64,000 nt of DNA from Pseudomonas sp. JQ170C. GTDB taxonomy: Bacteria > Pseudomonadota > Gammaproteobacteria > Pseudomonadales > Pseudomonadaceae. Of this stretch, positions 54,799 to 62,979 are shown piece after piece (positions within the stretch are counted from its first letter, which is position 1; every line of letters starts with the position of its first letter). The translations under genes were made by a program, and so were the position numbers. The stretch lies in assembly GCF_035581345.1 (NCBI RefSeq), contig NZ_CP141608.1, positions 5,052,501 through 5,116,500 on the forward strand, written 5' to 3'. The notes beneath the pieces are model-generated. The model was not told the DNA's origin. It did not search any database and saw only the letters and a program-made list of their open reading frames with translations.

Positions 54799-55110
54799 AT
54801 GAAAGCCTTTCTCTTCACCCTGCTCGGCTGTGCGCTGTTGAGCACCGTCGCCCAGGCCTCCAGCGACCAGGCCTGGAACGAACACACCACGCAGATGAGC
54901 CAACGCTGCATCGCTGCCAGCGGCCTGAAAGACGTCAAGGCCGTGGGCAAGCCCGCCGAGTTCGACGACCGCGTCGGCTACAGCGTCCTGCTGCTCGAAG
55001 GCCGTTACCCGCAAAAGCACATGAACAACCGCAAGGGCAGCGAGCTGTGCCTGTTCAACAAGCAGGATAAAACTGCCTTTGTCACCGAATGGGCGCCCGG
55101 CAAACCGTGA
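54799..55110 (+). CDS. Small periplasmic protein of unknown function
   Basis: A 103-residue protein with a signal peptide (MKAFLFTLLGCALLSTVAQA/SSDQ). The mature part of ~83 residues has two Cys (QRCIAASG, ELCLFNK) that could form a disulfide, and beta-type patterning (GYSVLLLEGRYPQ). No family recognised. Its stop overlaps the GTG start of the next gene, suggesting a two-gene operon. Confidence 0.8.
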   Translation: MKAFLFTLLGCALLSTVAQASSDQAWNEHTTQMSQRCIAASGLKDVKAVGKPAEFDDRVGYSVLLLEGRYPQKHMNNRKGSELCLFNKQDKTAFVTEWAPGKP

Positions 55111-55856
55111 ATAACGCTCAGACCCGCGACATCCATTTCGACTGCACCGGTTGCGGCAAATGCTGCACCGGCCATCACGTGCCCCTGACCCTGAGCGAAG
55201 CCCGTCAATGGACCGGCTCCGGTGGCCAGGTGATTGTCCTGGTCGAAGCCTTCATGGCCGATGGCCTGGGCTTGCCGGCCGATCAGCGCGAGCATGCCCT
55301 GCGCCGTTCCTTTGCCGTCCCTTGCGGCAGCACCGAGGCGCATGTAGCGATCACCTTCGCCGCCTTCAACCCGGAGCGCTGCCGCAACCTGGACGCGGAC
55401 GACCGCTGCACCATCTACGAGATCCGCCCGCTGGTGTGCCGCATCTATCCGATGGAGATCAACCCGCACATACCGCTGCGCCCCGAAACCAAGGACTGCC
55501 CGAGCGAGGCCTGGCAACGCGGGCCGGTGCTGATTCACGGCACCCGGTTGGTGGATCATCGCCTGGCAGAACTGATCGAACGTTCGCGCCAGGCCGACCG
55601 CGACGACATCCGTGACAAGGTCGCCATCTGCCAGGCCCTGGGTATCGACACCAGCGCCCTCAAGGGCAACGGCTTTACCGCCTACCTGCCCAACACCCAG
55701 GCGCTGGATCAGGCGCTGCGGCAAGTAGATGCCACGGCTGAAATCTCCGCCTGGACCCTGCATGTGGTCGATCCCGCCCTATGTGAACAACTCAGCGCCA
55801 GCGGCGCCCAGGTACGTAGCGAAGCCGCCGACTACTACAGCTTCATCGGCTTCTGA
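55107..55856 (+). CDS. YkgJ-family cysteine-cluster protein
   Basis: About 249 residues. It begins with the CxxCxxCC-type signature (FDCTGCGKCCTGH) and has further Cys (NPERCRNLDADDRCTIYEIRP, LVCRIYPM), the pattern of UPF0153/YkgJ proteins that bind zinc or an iron-sulfur cluster. Function in the cell is not known. The GTG at 55107 overlaps the previous stop (GTGA); an in-frame ATG at 55089 is an alternative. REP elements follow the stop. Confidence 0.85.
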   Translation: MNNAQTRDIHFDCTGCGKCCTGHHVPLTLSEARQWTGSGGQVIVLVEAFMADGLGLPADQREHALRRSFAVPCGSTEAHVAITFAAFNPERCRNLDADDRCTIYEIRPLVCRIYPMEINPHIPLRPETKDCPSEAWQRGPVLIHGTRLVDHRLAELIERSRQADRDDIRDKVAICQALGIDTSALKGNGFTAYLPNTQALDQALRQVDATAEISAWTLHVVDPALCEQLSASGAQVRSEAADYYSFIGF

Positions 55857-55862
55857 CCTGCC

Positions 55863-55973
55863 GGTGGAAGCGGGCTTGCTGTAGGAGCGGGCTTGCCCCG
55901 CGATAGCGATGTGACAGAAATACCGCTATCGCGGGGCAAGCCCGCTCCCACAACAAGCCCGCTCCTACAACTG
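55863..55973. repeat. REP cluster (more than two arms)
   Basis: A partial arm (gaagcgggcttgct), a full inverted pair with core GGGCTTGCCCCGCGATAGC, and another partial arm (aacaagcccgctcctacaac) follow in close order in the 195-bp gap before the efflux operon. This multiple arrangement is like a BIME. Confidence 0.88.
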
Positions 55974-56051
55974 ACAGCGCTGTCAGTTGGCGGTCACTCT
56001 GCTGACCCGATCGGAAGGCTATAAAGTAGGCATCGCCCTGAGATTTCACCT

Positions 56052-57218
56052 ATGCGTATCCACTCCCGCTCCGTTGTGATCTGCGCCGTTCTGTTCGCCC
56101 TGGCAGGCGCCGCCTTTTGGTTGTACGGCCGCTCGGGCGAGGAAAAAGCCGTGCACAGCCCGGTCATTCCCGTGCGCGTGGTCGCCGTCAAGCAGCAGGA
56201 CGTTCCGCGCTATGTCAGCGGCATCGGCTCGGTGCTGTCACTGCACAGCGTGGTGATCCGTCCCCAGGTCGAGGGGGTGCTGACCCGTCTGCTGGTCAAG
56301 GAAGGGCAATGGGTCAAGCAGGGCGATCTGCTGGCCACCATCGACGACCGTGGCATCCGCGCCAGCCTCGAACAGGCCAAGGCGCAACTGGGCCAGAGCC
56401 AGGCCCAGTTGCAAGTGGCCGGGGTCGATCTGAAGCGCTACAAGCTGCTCAGCACCGACAACGGCGTGTCGCGCCAGACCCTCGATCAGCAGCAAGCCCT
56501 GTTCAACCAACTGCAAGCCACGGTGCTGGGCAATCAGGCAGCGATTGCCGCCGCTCAGGTGCAGTTGTCGTATACCCAGATCCGCTCGCCGGTCACCGGC
56601 AGGGTCGGTATCCGCAATGTCGACGAAGGCAATTTCTTGCGGGTGGCCGATGCCCAGGGATTGTTCAGCGTCACCCAGATCGACCCCATCGGGGTCGAGT
56701 TCTCGTTACCCCAACACATGCTGCCGACCCTGCAAGGGCTGCTCAAGGCGCAATCCCCCGCGGCCGTGCAGGCCTATCTGGAAGGCGACGGTGACAGTGG
56801 CGGCACCTTGCTCGGTGAAGGCCGGCTGACCCTGATCGACAACCAGGTGGCGGCCAACACCGGCACCATCCGGGTCAAGGCCGAGTTCGCCAACACCGAT
56901 GCCCGACTCTGGCCCGGCCAGTTGGTGACCCTGAAGCTGCAGACCGCCCTGGACCAGAAGGCCCTGGTGGTTCCGCCCCAAGTGGTGCAGCGCGGTATCG
57001 ACGGGCACTACGTGTACCGCGTGGTGGGCGACAAGGTCGAAAGCGTGCCGGTCAAGGTGCTGTACCAGGACAGCACGCTGAACATCGTCGCCGGGGTCAA
57101 CAGTGGCGACACACTGGTCTCCGATGGCCAGTCGCGGCTCAAACCCGGTGCCACCGTCGAAGTCGCCGCCCAAGCACCGCCCCCGCAAGACGTTGCCGAA
57201 CGCCAGGTGCAGCCATGA
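56052..57218 (+). CDS. RND efflux membrane fusion protein (MdtA/MexH-like)
   Basis: A 388-residue periplasmic adaptor: membrane-anchor or signal segment (VVICAVLFALAGAAFWLYG), lipoyl half-motif (VVIRPQVEGVLTRLLVKEGQ), alpha-hairpin (~100-165), second half-motif (QLSYTQIRSPVTGRVGIRNV) and beta-barrel plus membrane-proximal domains. No lipobox. It partners the RND protein whose start overlaps its stop (ATGA). No outer-membrane component is encoded in the operon, so it presumably borrows one from elsewhere. Confidence 0.93.
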   Translation: MRIHSRSVVICAVLFALAGAAFWLYGRSGEEKAVHSPVIPVRVVAVKQQDVPRYVSGIGSVLSLHSVVIRPQVEGVLTRLLVKEGQWVKQGDLLATIDDRGIRASLEQAKAQLGQSQAQLQVAGVDLKRYKLLSTDNGVSRQTLDQQQALFNQLQATVLGNQAAIAAAQVQLSYTQIRSPVTGRVGIRNVDEGNFLRVADAQGLFSVTQIDPIGVEFSLPQHMLPTLQGLLKAQSPAAVQAYLEGDGDSGGTLLGEGRLTLIDNQVAANTGTIRVKAEFANTDARLWPGQLVTLKLQTALDQKALVVPPQVVQRGIDGHYVYRVVGDKVESVPVKVLYQDSTLNIVAGVNSGDTLVSDGQSRLKPGATVEVAAQAPPPQDVAERQVQP

Positions 57219-60200
57219 AGGCCCGGGGCTCGATTTCGGCCTGGTGCATCGACCGCCCCGTCGCCACCCTGCTGCTGACATTCGCCCTGGTGCTGCTCGG
57301 GGTCATCGCCTTTCCGCGCCTGCCGGTCGCGCCCCTGCCGGAGGCCGACTTTCCGACCATCCAGGTCAGCGCGCAACTGCCCGGCGCCAGCCCGGAAACC
57401 ATGGCCTCCTCGGTGGCAACGCCCCTTGAAGTGCAATTCAGTGCCATCCCCGGCATGACCCAGATGACCTCCAGCAGCGCGCTGGGCTCGACCAACCTGA
57501 TCCTGCAGTTCAGCCTGGAAAAAAGCATCGACACCGCCGCCCAGGAAGTTCAGGCGGCCATCAACACCGCCACCGCCCGCCTGCCCCAGGACATGCCCAG
57601 CCCGCCGACCTGGCGCAAGGTCAACCCGGCCGACAGCCCGGTGCTGATCCTCACCGTCAGTTCCGCGCAAATGCCGGCCAACGAACTGAGCGACTACACC
57701 GAAACCCTGCTGGCCCGCCAACTGAGCCAGATCGATGGCGTGGGCCTGATCAACATCACCGGCCAGTTGCGCCCGGCAATTCGCGTACAGGCGCAACCGG
57801 AAAAACTGGCCGCCCTTGGCCTGACCCTGGCCGACCTGCGCCAGGCCATCCAGCAAACCAGCCTGAACCTGGCCAAGGGTGCGCTGTATGGCGAGAGCAG
57901 CGTCTCCACCATCGCCACCAACGACCAGCTGTTTCACCCCGAGGAATACGCCCAGCTGATCGTCTCGTACCGCGACGGCGCCCCGGTGCACCTGAAGGAT
58001 GTCGCCAAGGTCATCGATGGCGCCGAAAACGCCTATGTCAAAGCCTGGTCCGGCGAGCAGCAGGGCCTGAACCTGGTGGTGTTCCGCCAGCCCGGGGCGA
58101 ACATCGTCGATACCGTCGACCGGGTCATGGACGCCCTGCCCGGCCTTGAACAGATGCTCCCGGCGGCGGTGCAGGTGTCGGTGCTCAACGACCGCACCCA
58201 GACCATCCGCGCCTCGCTGCACGAGGTAGAGATCACCTTGATGATCGCCGTGGCCCTGGTGATCGGGGTCATGGCGCTGTTCCTGCGCCAGTGGTCGGCG
58301 ACGCTGATCGTCTCCAGCGTGCTGGGGGTGTCGCTGACCGCCAGCTTCGCCCTGATGTACCTGTTCGGTTTCAGCCTCAACAACCTGACCCTGGTGGCCA
58401 TCGTGATCGCCGTGGGCTTTGTGGTCGATGACGCGATAGTGGTGGTGGAAAACATCCACCGGCACCTGGAGGCCGGTGACGGCATGCGCGAGGCCGCGAT
58501 CAAGGGCTCCGGGGAAATCGGCTTCACCGTGGTGTCGATCAGTTTCTCGCTGGTGGCGGCGTTCATTCCGCTGCTGTTCATGGGTGGCGTGGTGGGCCGC
58601 CTGTTCAAGGAATTCGCCCTCACCGCGACCTCGACCATCCTGATTTCGGTGGTGGTTTCGCTGACCCTGGCACCCACGCTCTGCGCCCTGTTCATGCGCC
58701 GCCCCGAGCACGGCGAGCAGCACAAGGTGGGCTTCGGCGAACGCCTGCTGGGCGGGTACGAACGGGCGCTGGTCAAGGCGCTGGCGCATCAGCGACTGAT
58801 GATGGGCATTTTCGGTATCACCCTGGCCTTGGCAGTGGTGGGCTATGTGCTGATCCCGAAAGGTTTCTTCCCGGTCCAGGACACAGGCTTCGTGCTCGGC
58901 ACCAGCGAAGCGGCGGCCGACATCTCCTACCCCGACATGATCAAGAAGCACCAGGCCCTGGCCAAGGTCATCGAGGCAGACCCTGCGGTGCGCGCCTTCT
59001 CCCATGCCGTGGGCGTGACCGGCAGCAACCAGACCATCGCCAACGGCCGTTTCTGGATTGCCCTCAAGGACCGGGGTGACCGCGATGTGTCGGCCAGCGA
59101 ATTCATCGACCGCCTGCGCCCGAAACTGGCCAAGGTGCCTGGGGTGGTGCTGTACCTGCGCGCCGGCCAGGACATCAACCTGAGCTCCGGCCCCAGCCGC
59201 AGCCAGTACCAGTACGTGCTCAAGAGCAACGATGGCGCGGCGCTGAACCTCTGGACCCAGCGCCTCACCGAGCGGCTGAAAGCCAACCCGGCATTCCGCG
59301 ACCTGTCCAACGACCTGCAACTGGGTGCCAGCGTTACCCGCATCGACATCGACCGCCGCGCCGCCGCGCGCTTCGGCCTGACCACGGCCGATGTCGACCA
59401 GGCGCTCTACGACGCGTTCGGCCAGCGGCAGATCAGCGAGTTCCAGACCGAGACCAACCAGTACAAGGTGATCCTCGAACTCGACGCCCGCCAACGCGGC
59501 AAGGCCGAAAGCCTCAACTACTTCTACCTGCGCTCGCCGCTCACCGGCGAGATGGTCCCGCTGTCAGTGCTGGCCAAGGTCGCAGCGCCCAGCACCGGCC
59601 CGTTGTCGATCGCCCATGACGGCCTGTTCCCGGCTGCCAACCTGTCATTCAACCTGGCACCGGGCGTGGCCCTGGGCGATGCGGTGCAGATCCTTGAACG
59701 TACCCAGCGCGAACTGGGCATGCCCGACTCGATCATCGGCAACTTCCAGGGCGCGGCCCAGGCGTTCCAGAGTTCGCTGTCGAGCCAGCCCTGGCTGATC
59801 CTCGCGGCGCTGGTGGCGGTGTACATCATCCTCGGCGTGCTCTACGAGAGCTTCGTCCACCCCCTGACCATCATCTCCACCCTGCCCTCGGCCGGGCTCG
59901 GCGCCCTGGCGCTGCTGTGGTTAAGCGGTCAGGACTTCAGCATCATGGGCCTGATCGGCATCGTGCTGCTGATTGGCATCGTCAAGAAGAACGGCATCCT
60001 GCTCATCGACTTTGCCCTCGATGCCCAACGCACCCTGGGCATGAGCCCCGAGCAGGCCATCCACCAGGCGTGCCTGACGCGCTTCCGGCCGATCATGATG
60101 ACCACCCTGGCGGCCTTGCTTGGCGCCGTGCCGCTGATGTTCGGCGTCGGTGCCGGCGCCGAGCTGCGCCAGCCCCTGGGGATTGCTGTGGTCGGCGGCC

Positions 60201-60316
60201 TGTTGGTCAGCCAGGCGCTGACGCTGTTCACCACACCGATCATATACTTGGCCCTGGAGCGCCTGTTCCACCGGCGTCGGGCGCCCCAGGGCCAGGCGCA
60301 GCCCACTGCCAGTTGA
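57215..60316 (+). CDS. RND multidrug efflux transporter (HAE-1, MdtB/C or MuxC-like)
   Basis: A 1033-residue inner-membrane pump with 12 membrane segments and two large periplasmic loops. TM4 carries the proton-relay Asp pair (GFVVDDAIVVVENIHRH), which marks the hydrophobic/amphiphilic drug (HAE) class rather than the heavy-metal class. Other blocks are SISFSLVAAFIPLLFMGGVV and, in the second half, IGIVLLIGIVKKNGILLIDF with the TM10 Lys pair. It is followed ten bases later by a two-component system, which probably controls the operon. Confidence 0.94.
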   Translation: MKARGSISAWCIDRPVATLLLTFALVLLGVIAFPRLPVAPLPEADFPTIQVSAQLPGASPETMASSVATPLEVQFSAIPGMTQMTSSSALGSTNLILQFSLEKSIDTAAQEVQAAINTATARLPQDMPSPPTWRKVNPADSPVLILTVSSAQMPANELSDYTETLLARQLSQIDGVGLINITGQLRPAIRVQAQPEKLAALGLTLADLRQAIQQTSLNLAKGALYGESSVSTIATNDQLFHPEEYAQLIVSYRDGAPVHLKDVAKVIDGAENAYVKAWSGEQQGLNLVVFRQPGANIVDTVDRVMDALPGLEQMLPAAVQVSVLNDRTQTIRASLHEVEITLMIAVALVIGVMALFLRQWSATLIVSSVLGVSLTASFALMYLFGFSLNNLTLVAIVIAVGFVVDDAIVVVENIHRHLEAGDGMREAAIKGSGEIGFTVVSISFSLVAAFIPLLFMGGVVGRLFKEFALTATSTILISVVVSLTLAPTLCALFMRRPEHGEQHKVGFGERLLGGYERALVKALAHQRLMMGIFGITLALAVVGYVLIPKGFFPVQDTGFVLGTSEAAADISYPDMIKKHQALAKVIEADPAVRAFSHAVGVTGSNQTIANGRFWIALKDRGDRDVSASEFIDRLRPKLAKVPGVVLYLRAGQDINLSSGPSRSQYQYVLKSNDGAALNLWTQRLTERLKANPAFRDLSNDLQLGASVTRIDIDRRAAARFGLTTADVDQALYDAFGQRQISEFQTETNQYKVILELDARQRGKAESLNYFYLRSPLTGEMVPLSVLAKVAAPSTGPLSIAHDGLFPAANLSFNLAPGVALGDAVQILERTQRELGMPDSIIGNFQGAAQAFQSSLSSQPWLILAALVAVYIILGVLYESFVHPLTIISTLPSAGLGALALLWLSGQDFSIMGLIGIVLLIGIVKKNGILLIDFALDAQRTLGMSPEQAIHQACLTRFRPIMMTTLAALLGAVPLMFGVGAGAELRQPLGIAVVGGLLVSQALTLFTTPIIYLALERLFHRRRAPQGQAQPTAS

Positions 60317-60325
60317 GAACCGATC

Positions 60326-61000
60326 ATGCGTGTGCTGATTATCGAAGACGAAGAAAAGACCGCCGATTACCTGCATCGCGGTCTCACCGAGCAAGGTTTT
60401 ACCGTGGACCTGGCGCGCGATGGGATCGACGGCCTGCACTTGGCCCTTGAAGGCGACTACGCGGTGATCGTGCTCGATGTCATGCTCCCGGGCCTGGACG
60501 GCTATGGCGTATTGCGTGCCCTGCGGGCGCGCAAGCAGACACCGGTGATCATGCTCACCGCTCGCGAGCGTGTGGAAGACCGCATCCACGGCCTGCGCGA
60601 AGGGGCCGACGACTACCTGGGCAAGCCGTTTTCCTTCCTTGAACTGGTCGCCCGCCTGCAGGCCCTGACCCGCCGCACCGGCAACCAGGAGCCCGTGCAG
60701 ATCCAGGTGGCGGACCTGTGGGTCGACCTGCTCAGCCGCAAGGCCAGCCGCGCCGGCCAGCGCCTGGACCTGACCGCCAAGGAGTTCTCGCTGCTCAGCG
60801 TACTGGCGCGGCGACACGGTGAAATCCTCTCCAAGACGGCCATCGCCGAGCTGGTCTGGGATATCAATTTCGACAGCGACGCCAATGTCGTGGAAGTCGC
60901 GATCAAGCGTCTGCGGGCCAAGCTCGACGGCCCCTTTGAAACCAAGCTGCTGCACACCATCCGAGGCATGGGCTATGTTCTGGAAAACCGTGCCGACTAA
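60326..61000 (+). CDS. OmpR-family response regulator (CusR/IrlR-like)
   Basis: A 224-residue regulator: receiver domain with acidic pocket IIEDEEKT, phospho-Asp at residue 51 (IVLDVMLPG), Thr in MLTARE and Lys in YLGKPFSF, followed by a winged helix (VVEVAIKRLRAKLDGPFETK, IRGMGYVLE). The sequence type is the CusR/IrlR/CopR subgroup. It starts ten bases after the RND gene and overlaps the kinase gene by 26 bases, so all four genes form one unit. Confidence 0.94.
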   Translation: MRVLIIEDEEKTADYLHRGLTEQGFTVDLARDGIDGLHLALEGDYAVIVLDVMLPGLDGYGVLRALRARKQTPVIMLTARERVEDRIHGLREGADDYLGKPFSFLELVARLQALTRRTGNQEPVQIQVADLWVDLLSRKASRAGQRLDLTAKEFSLLSVLARRHGEILSKTAIAELVWDINFDSDANVVEVAIKRLRAKLDGPFETKLLHTIRGMGYVLENRAD

Positions 61001-62354
61001 CTCCGTTGCCCTGCGCCTGAGTGCCTTGTTCACCCTGGTGGCGCTGGGCGTGTTCCTGGTCATTGGCACCGCCCTGTACAAGCAAGTGGACCGTAGCCTC
61101 GACCTGCTCCCGGCGGCGGAGCTGGAGGCGCGCTTCAGCGTGCTGGAGTCGTCCCTGACCCGCTATGACACCCGCGAGCACTGGGTCAAGATCACCAACA
61201 AGCTCAACCTGCTCAGCGAAGAAGACCGGCGCATCCGCTTCTGGGTGGTGAGCGACAACAGCCCCTTTGAATACGGCCACCCCGATGACCCGGTGCGCGC
61301 CTTCGCCCAAGGCCCGGTGGGCATGCGCGACCTGCGCCTGGCCAGCAGCCCCTACCCGTACAAAGTGCTGGTCAGCGAACTGCCGGCCATGGGCAATCGC
61401 CCGCCGCTGCGCTTTCTGATCGCCATCGACACCGAAGCCTTCGGGCAAACCCAGCACACCTTGCTGGTGGCGATCATCAGCCTCTCGGTGTTCGGGGTGC
61501 TGCTGGCCTCGCTGCTGGGCTACTGGGTGGCGCGGGTGGGGCTCAAGCCGCTGCGCACGCTCTCGGCCGAAGCGCAAAAGCTTGCACCGCCCCGCCTGAG
61601 CGGCCGCCTGCAGCAAGCTGACCTGCCACCGGAGCTGGCGCAATTCGCCAGCGCCTTCAATTCCACCCTGGAGCGCGTCGACCAGGCCTATACGCGCCTG
61701 GAGGCGTTCAATGCCGACGTCGCCCATGAGCTGCGCTCGCCACTGACCAACCTGATCGGCCAGACCCAGGTCGCCCTCACCCGGGGACGCAGTGCCGAGC
61801 ACTACTTTGAGGTGCTGCAGTCGAACCTCGAAGAACTCGAACGCCTGCGCACCATCATCAACGACATGCTGTTCCTGGCCAGTGCCGACCAAGGCAGCAA
61901 GGCCACCGCCTTGACCATGAGCTCGCTGGCCGAAGAAGTGGCGGCGACCCTCGACTACCTGGATTACATCCTTGAAGACGCCCAGGTGCAGGTTGAAGTG
62001 AGCGGTGATGCCCAGGCGCACATTGAAAAGGCCCAGTTGCGCCGCGCCCTGATCAACCTGCTTAACAACGCCGTGCAGCACACCGCGCCCGGGCAGGTGA
62101 TCCAGGTGCACATCGAACAGCAGGACGGGCAGATCAGCATTGCCGTGAGCAACCCGGGGCCGGCAATTGAGCAGGAACACCTGCCCATGCTGTTCGAGCG
62201 TTTTTACCGCGTCGATGCCGCCCGCACCAGCGGCGGCGGCAACCATGGCCTGGGGCTGGCCATCGTCAAGGCCATTGCCCTGATGCATGGTGGCAGCGTC
62301 TTCGTGCGCAGCCAGGCGGGGGCCAATACCTTCGGCATTCTGCTGCCCCTCTAA
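60975..62354 (+). CDS. Sensor histidine kinase (CusS/IrlS-like)
   Basis: A 459-residue membrane kinase. TM1 at ~14-35, periplasmic domain ~36-160, TM2 ~163-185, a HAMP-like linker, the phosphoacceptor His in FNADVAHELRSPLTNLIGQ, N-box LINLLNNAVQHT and G-box GGGNHGLGLAIVK. The subgroup is often annotated as heavy-metal sensor, yet the adjacent pump is of the drug type. The ATG at 60975 lies inside the regulator gene and gives the expected N-terminus (MFWKTVPTNSVALRL). The stop is followed closely by a REP element. Confidence 0.92.
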   Translation: MFWKTVPTNSVALRLSALFTLVALGVFLVIGTALYKQVDRSLDLLPAAELEARFSVLESSLTRYDTREHWVKITNKLNLLSEEDRRIRFWVVSDNSPFEYGHPDDPVRAFAQGPVGMRDLRLASSPYPYKVLVSELPAMGNRPPLRFLIAIDTEAFGQTQHTLLVAIISLSVFGVLLASLLGYWVARVGLKPLRTLSAEAQKLAPPRLSGRLQQADLPPELAQFASAFNSTLERVDQAYTRLEAFNADVAHELRSPLTNLIGQTQVALTRGRSAEHYFEVLQSNLEELERLRTIINDMLFLASADQGSKATALTMSSLAEEVAATLDYLDYILEDAQVQVEVSGDAQAHIEKAQLRRALINLLNNAVQHTAPGQVIQVHIEQQDGQISIAVSNPGPAIEQEHLPMLFERFYRVDAARTSGGGNHGLGLAIVKAIALMHGGSVFVRSQAGANTFGILLPL

Positions 62355-62362
62355 AAACGGAC

Positions 62363-62436
62363 CGTAGGAGCGGGCTTGCCCCGCGATGCGATGTGTCTGC
62401 GGGATTGCTATCGCGGGGCAAGCCCGCTCCTACAAC
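62363..62436. repeat. REP palindrome after the sensor kinase gene
   Basis: Inverted REP arms (gtaggagcgggcttgccccg / cggggcaagcccgctcctac) with a spacer of ~25 bases, nine bases behind the stop codon. Confidence 0.9.
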
Positions 62437-62548
62437 TGTTACCTTTGACGCAATAGTACTTCTCGAAAAAGTAACTGTTTCTGGCGAGGCTTTGGGACTA
62501 ATTTACGCACACCTACTTAACACTTGCTCCGCAAGAAGGTTGTTGCAA

Positions 62549-62773
62549 ATGTCCAACAGTATGGGTATTGCCAGCGTATTCGCCCTGTCTTCCCTGTTAT
62601 TGTCCCCCCTGGCCATGGCCGAAGAATCCCAGGCGTTCGTTGCGCAAAATGCTGCCCGTGCCGCCGTCCACGATCAAGCTCGCCAGGCCTTCGCCGCCGA
62701 GCAGGGACAGTCGACAAAGCCCGCAGAACAGACCGCTTCCAAGGTTTCTTCGAGTGACGCTGCCGACAGCTGA
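62549..62773 (+). CDS. Small secreted protein of unknown function
   Basis: A 74-residue protein: signal peptide MSNSMGIASVFALSSLLLSP ending LAMA/EES, then ~50 residues rich in Ala, Gln and Ser (AFVAQNAARAAVHDQARQAF) likely to form one amphipathic helix with a flexible tail. AAGG lies ten bases before the ATG; an in-frame ATG at 62561 is possible. Upstream frame through the REP is not credible coding. A clear terminator follows, supporting an independently transcribed gene. Confidence 0.7.
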   Translation: MSNSMGIASVFALSSLLLSPLAMAEESQAFVAQNAARAAVHDQARQAFAAEQGQSTKPAEQTASKVSSSDAADS

Positions 62774-62847
62774 TCACCCCCAGGTTTCATCCGTCTACTC
62801 CCATGATGCCCGCACAGGTGACTTGAGCGCCTGTGCGGTTGTCTTTC

Positions 62848-62880
62848 AAAGCCGCTGCCTGTCAGCGGCTTTTTTTTTGC
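62848..62880 (+). terminator. Intrinsic terminator after the small secreted protein
   Basis: Stem AAAGCCGCTG / CAGCGGCTTT, five-base loop and a run of nine or more T. Confidence 0.94.
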
Positions 62881-62979
62881 GTGTCGAAAAGTGCCAGTGA
62901 GCTGGCCCGTTTGTTCATAACAAGATCGTTTTTCGCACAATAAGAATTGCCTTACCTTCACCTCAAGGAGTCCATACCG

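Noticed and set aside
54531-54950. Leftward open frame across the psiE fragment and direct repeat
   Set aside because: Composite of the half REP, psiE fragment in the wrong frame and antisense of the secreted-protein gene.
57008-59494. Very long open frame antisense to the RND gene (828 codons), and similar long antisense frames at 27260-29104, 7368-9164 and 36738-38162
   Set aside because: They mirror the codon structure of the real gene in a GC-rich genome, have His/Gln/Val-Gly-rich composition without motifs, and no ribosome sites. The RND, FUSC, AlgE and PepSY genes on the other strand are unmistakable.
57215-60316. RND gene as a heavy-metal (CusA/CzcA) pump, suggested by the adjacent CusRS-like pair
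   Set aside because: TM4 carries the Asp-Asp pair of HAE drug pumps and the metal-relay Met/Glu pattern of CusA/CzcA was not seen.
62393-62548. N-terminal extension of the small secreted protein through the REP (RGKPAPTT...)
   Set aside because: Here a good signal peptide starts at 62549 with its own ribosome site and the upstream part has no signal function, unlike algK and algL, where the REP lies between a good start and the hydrophobic core.
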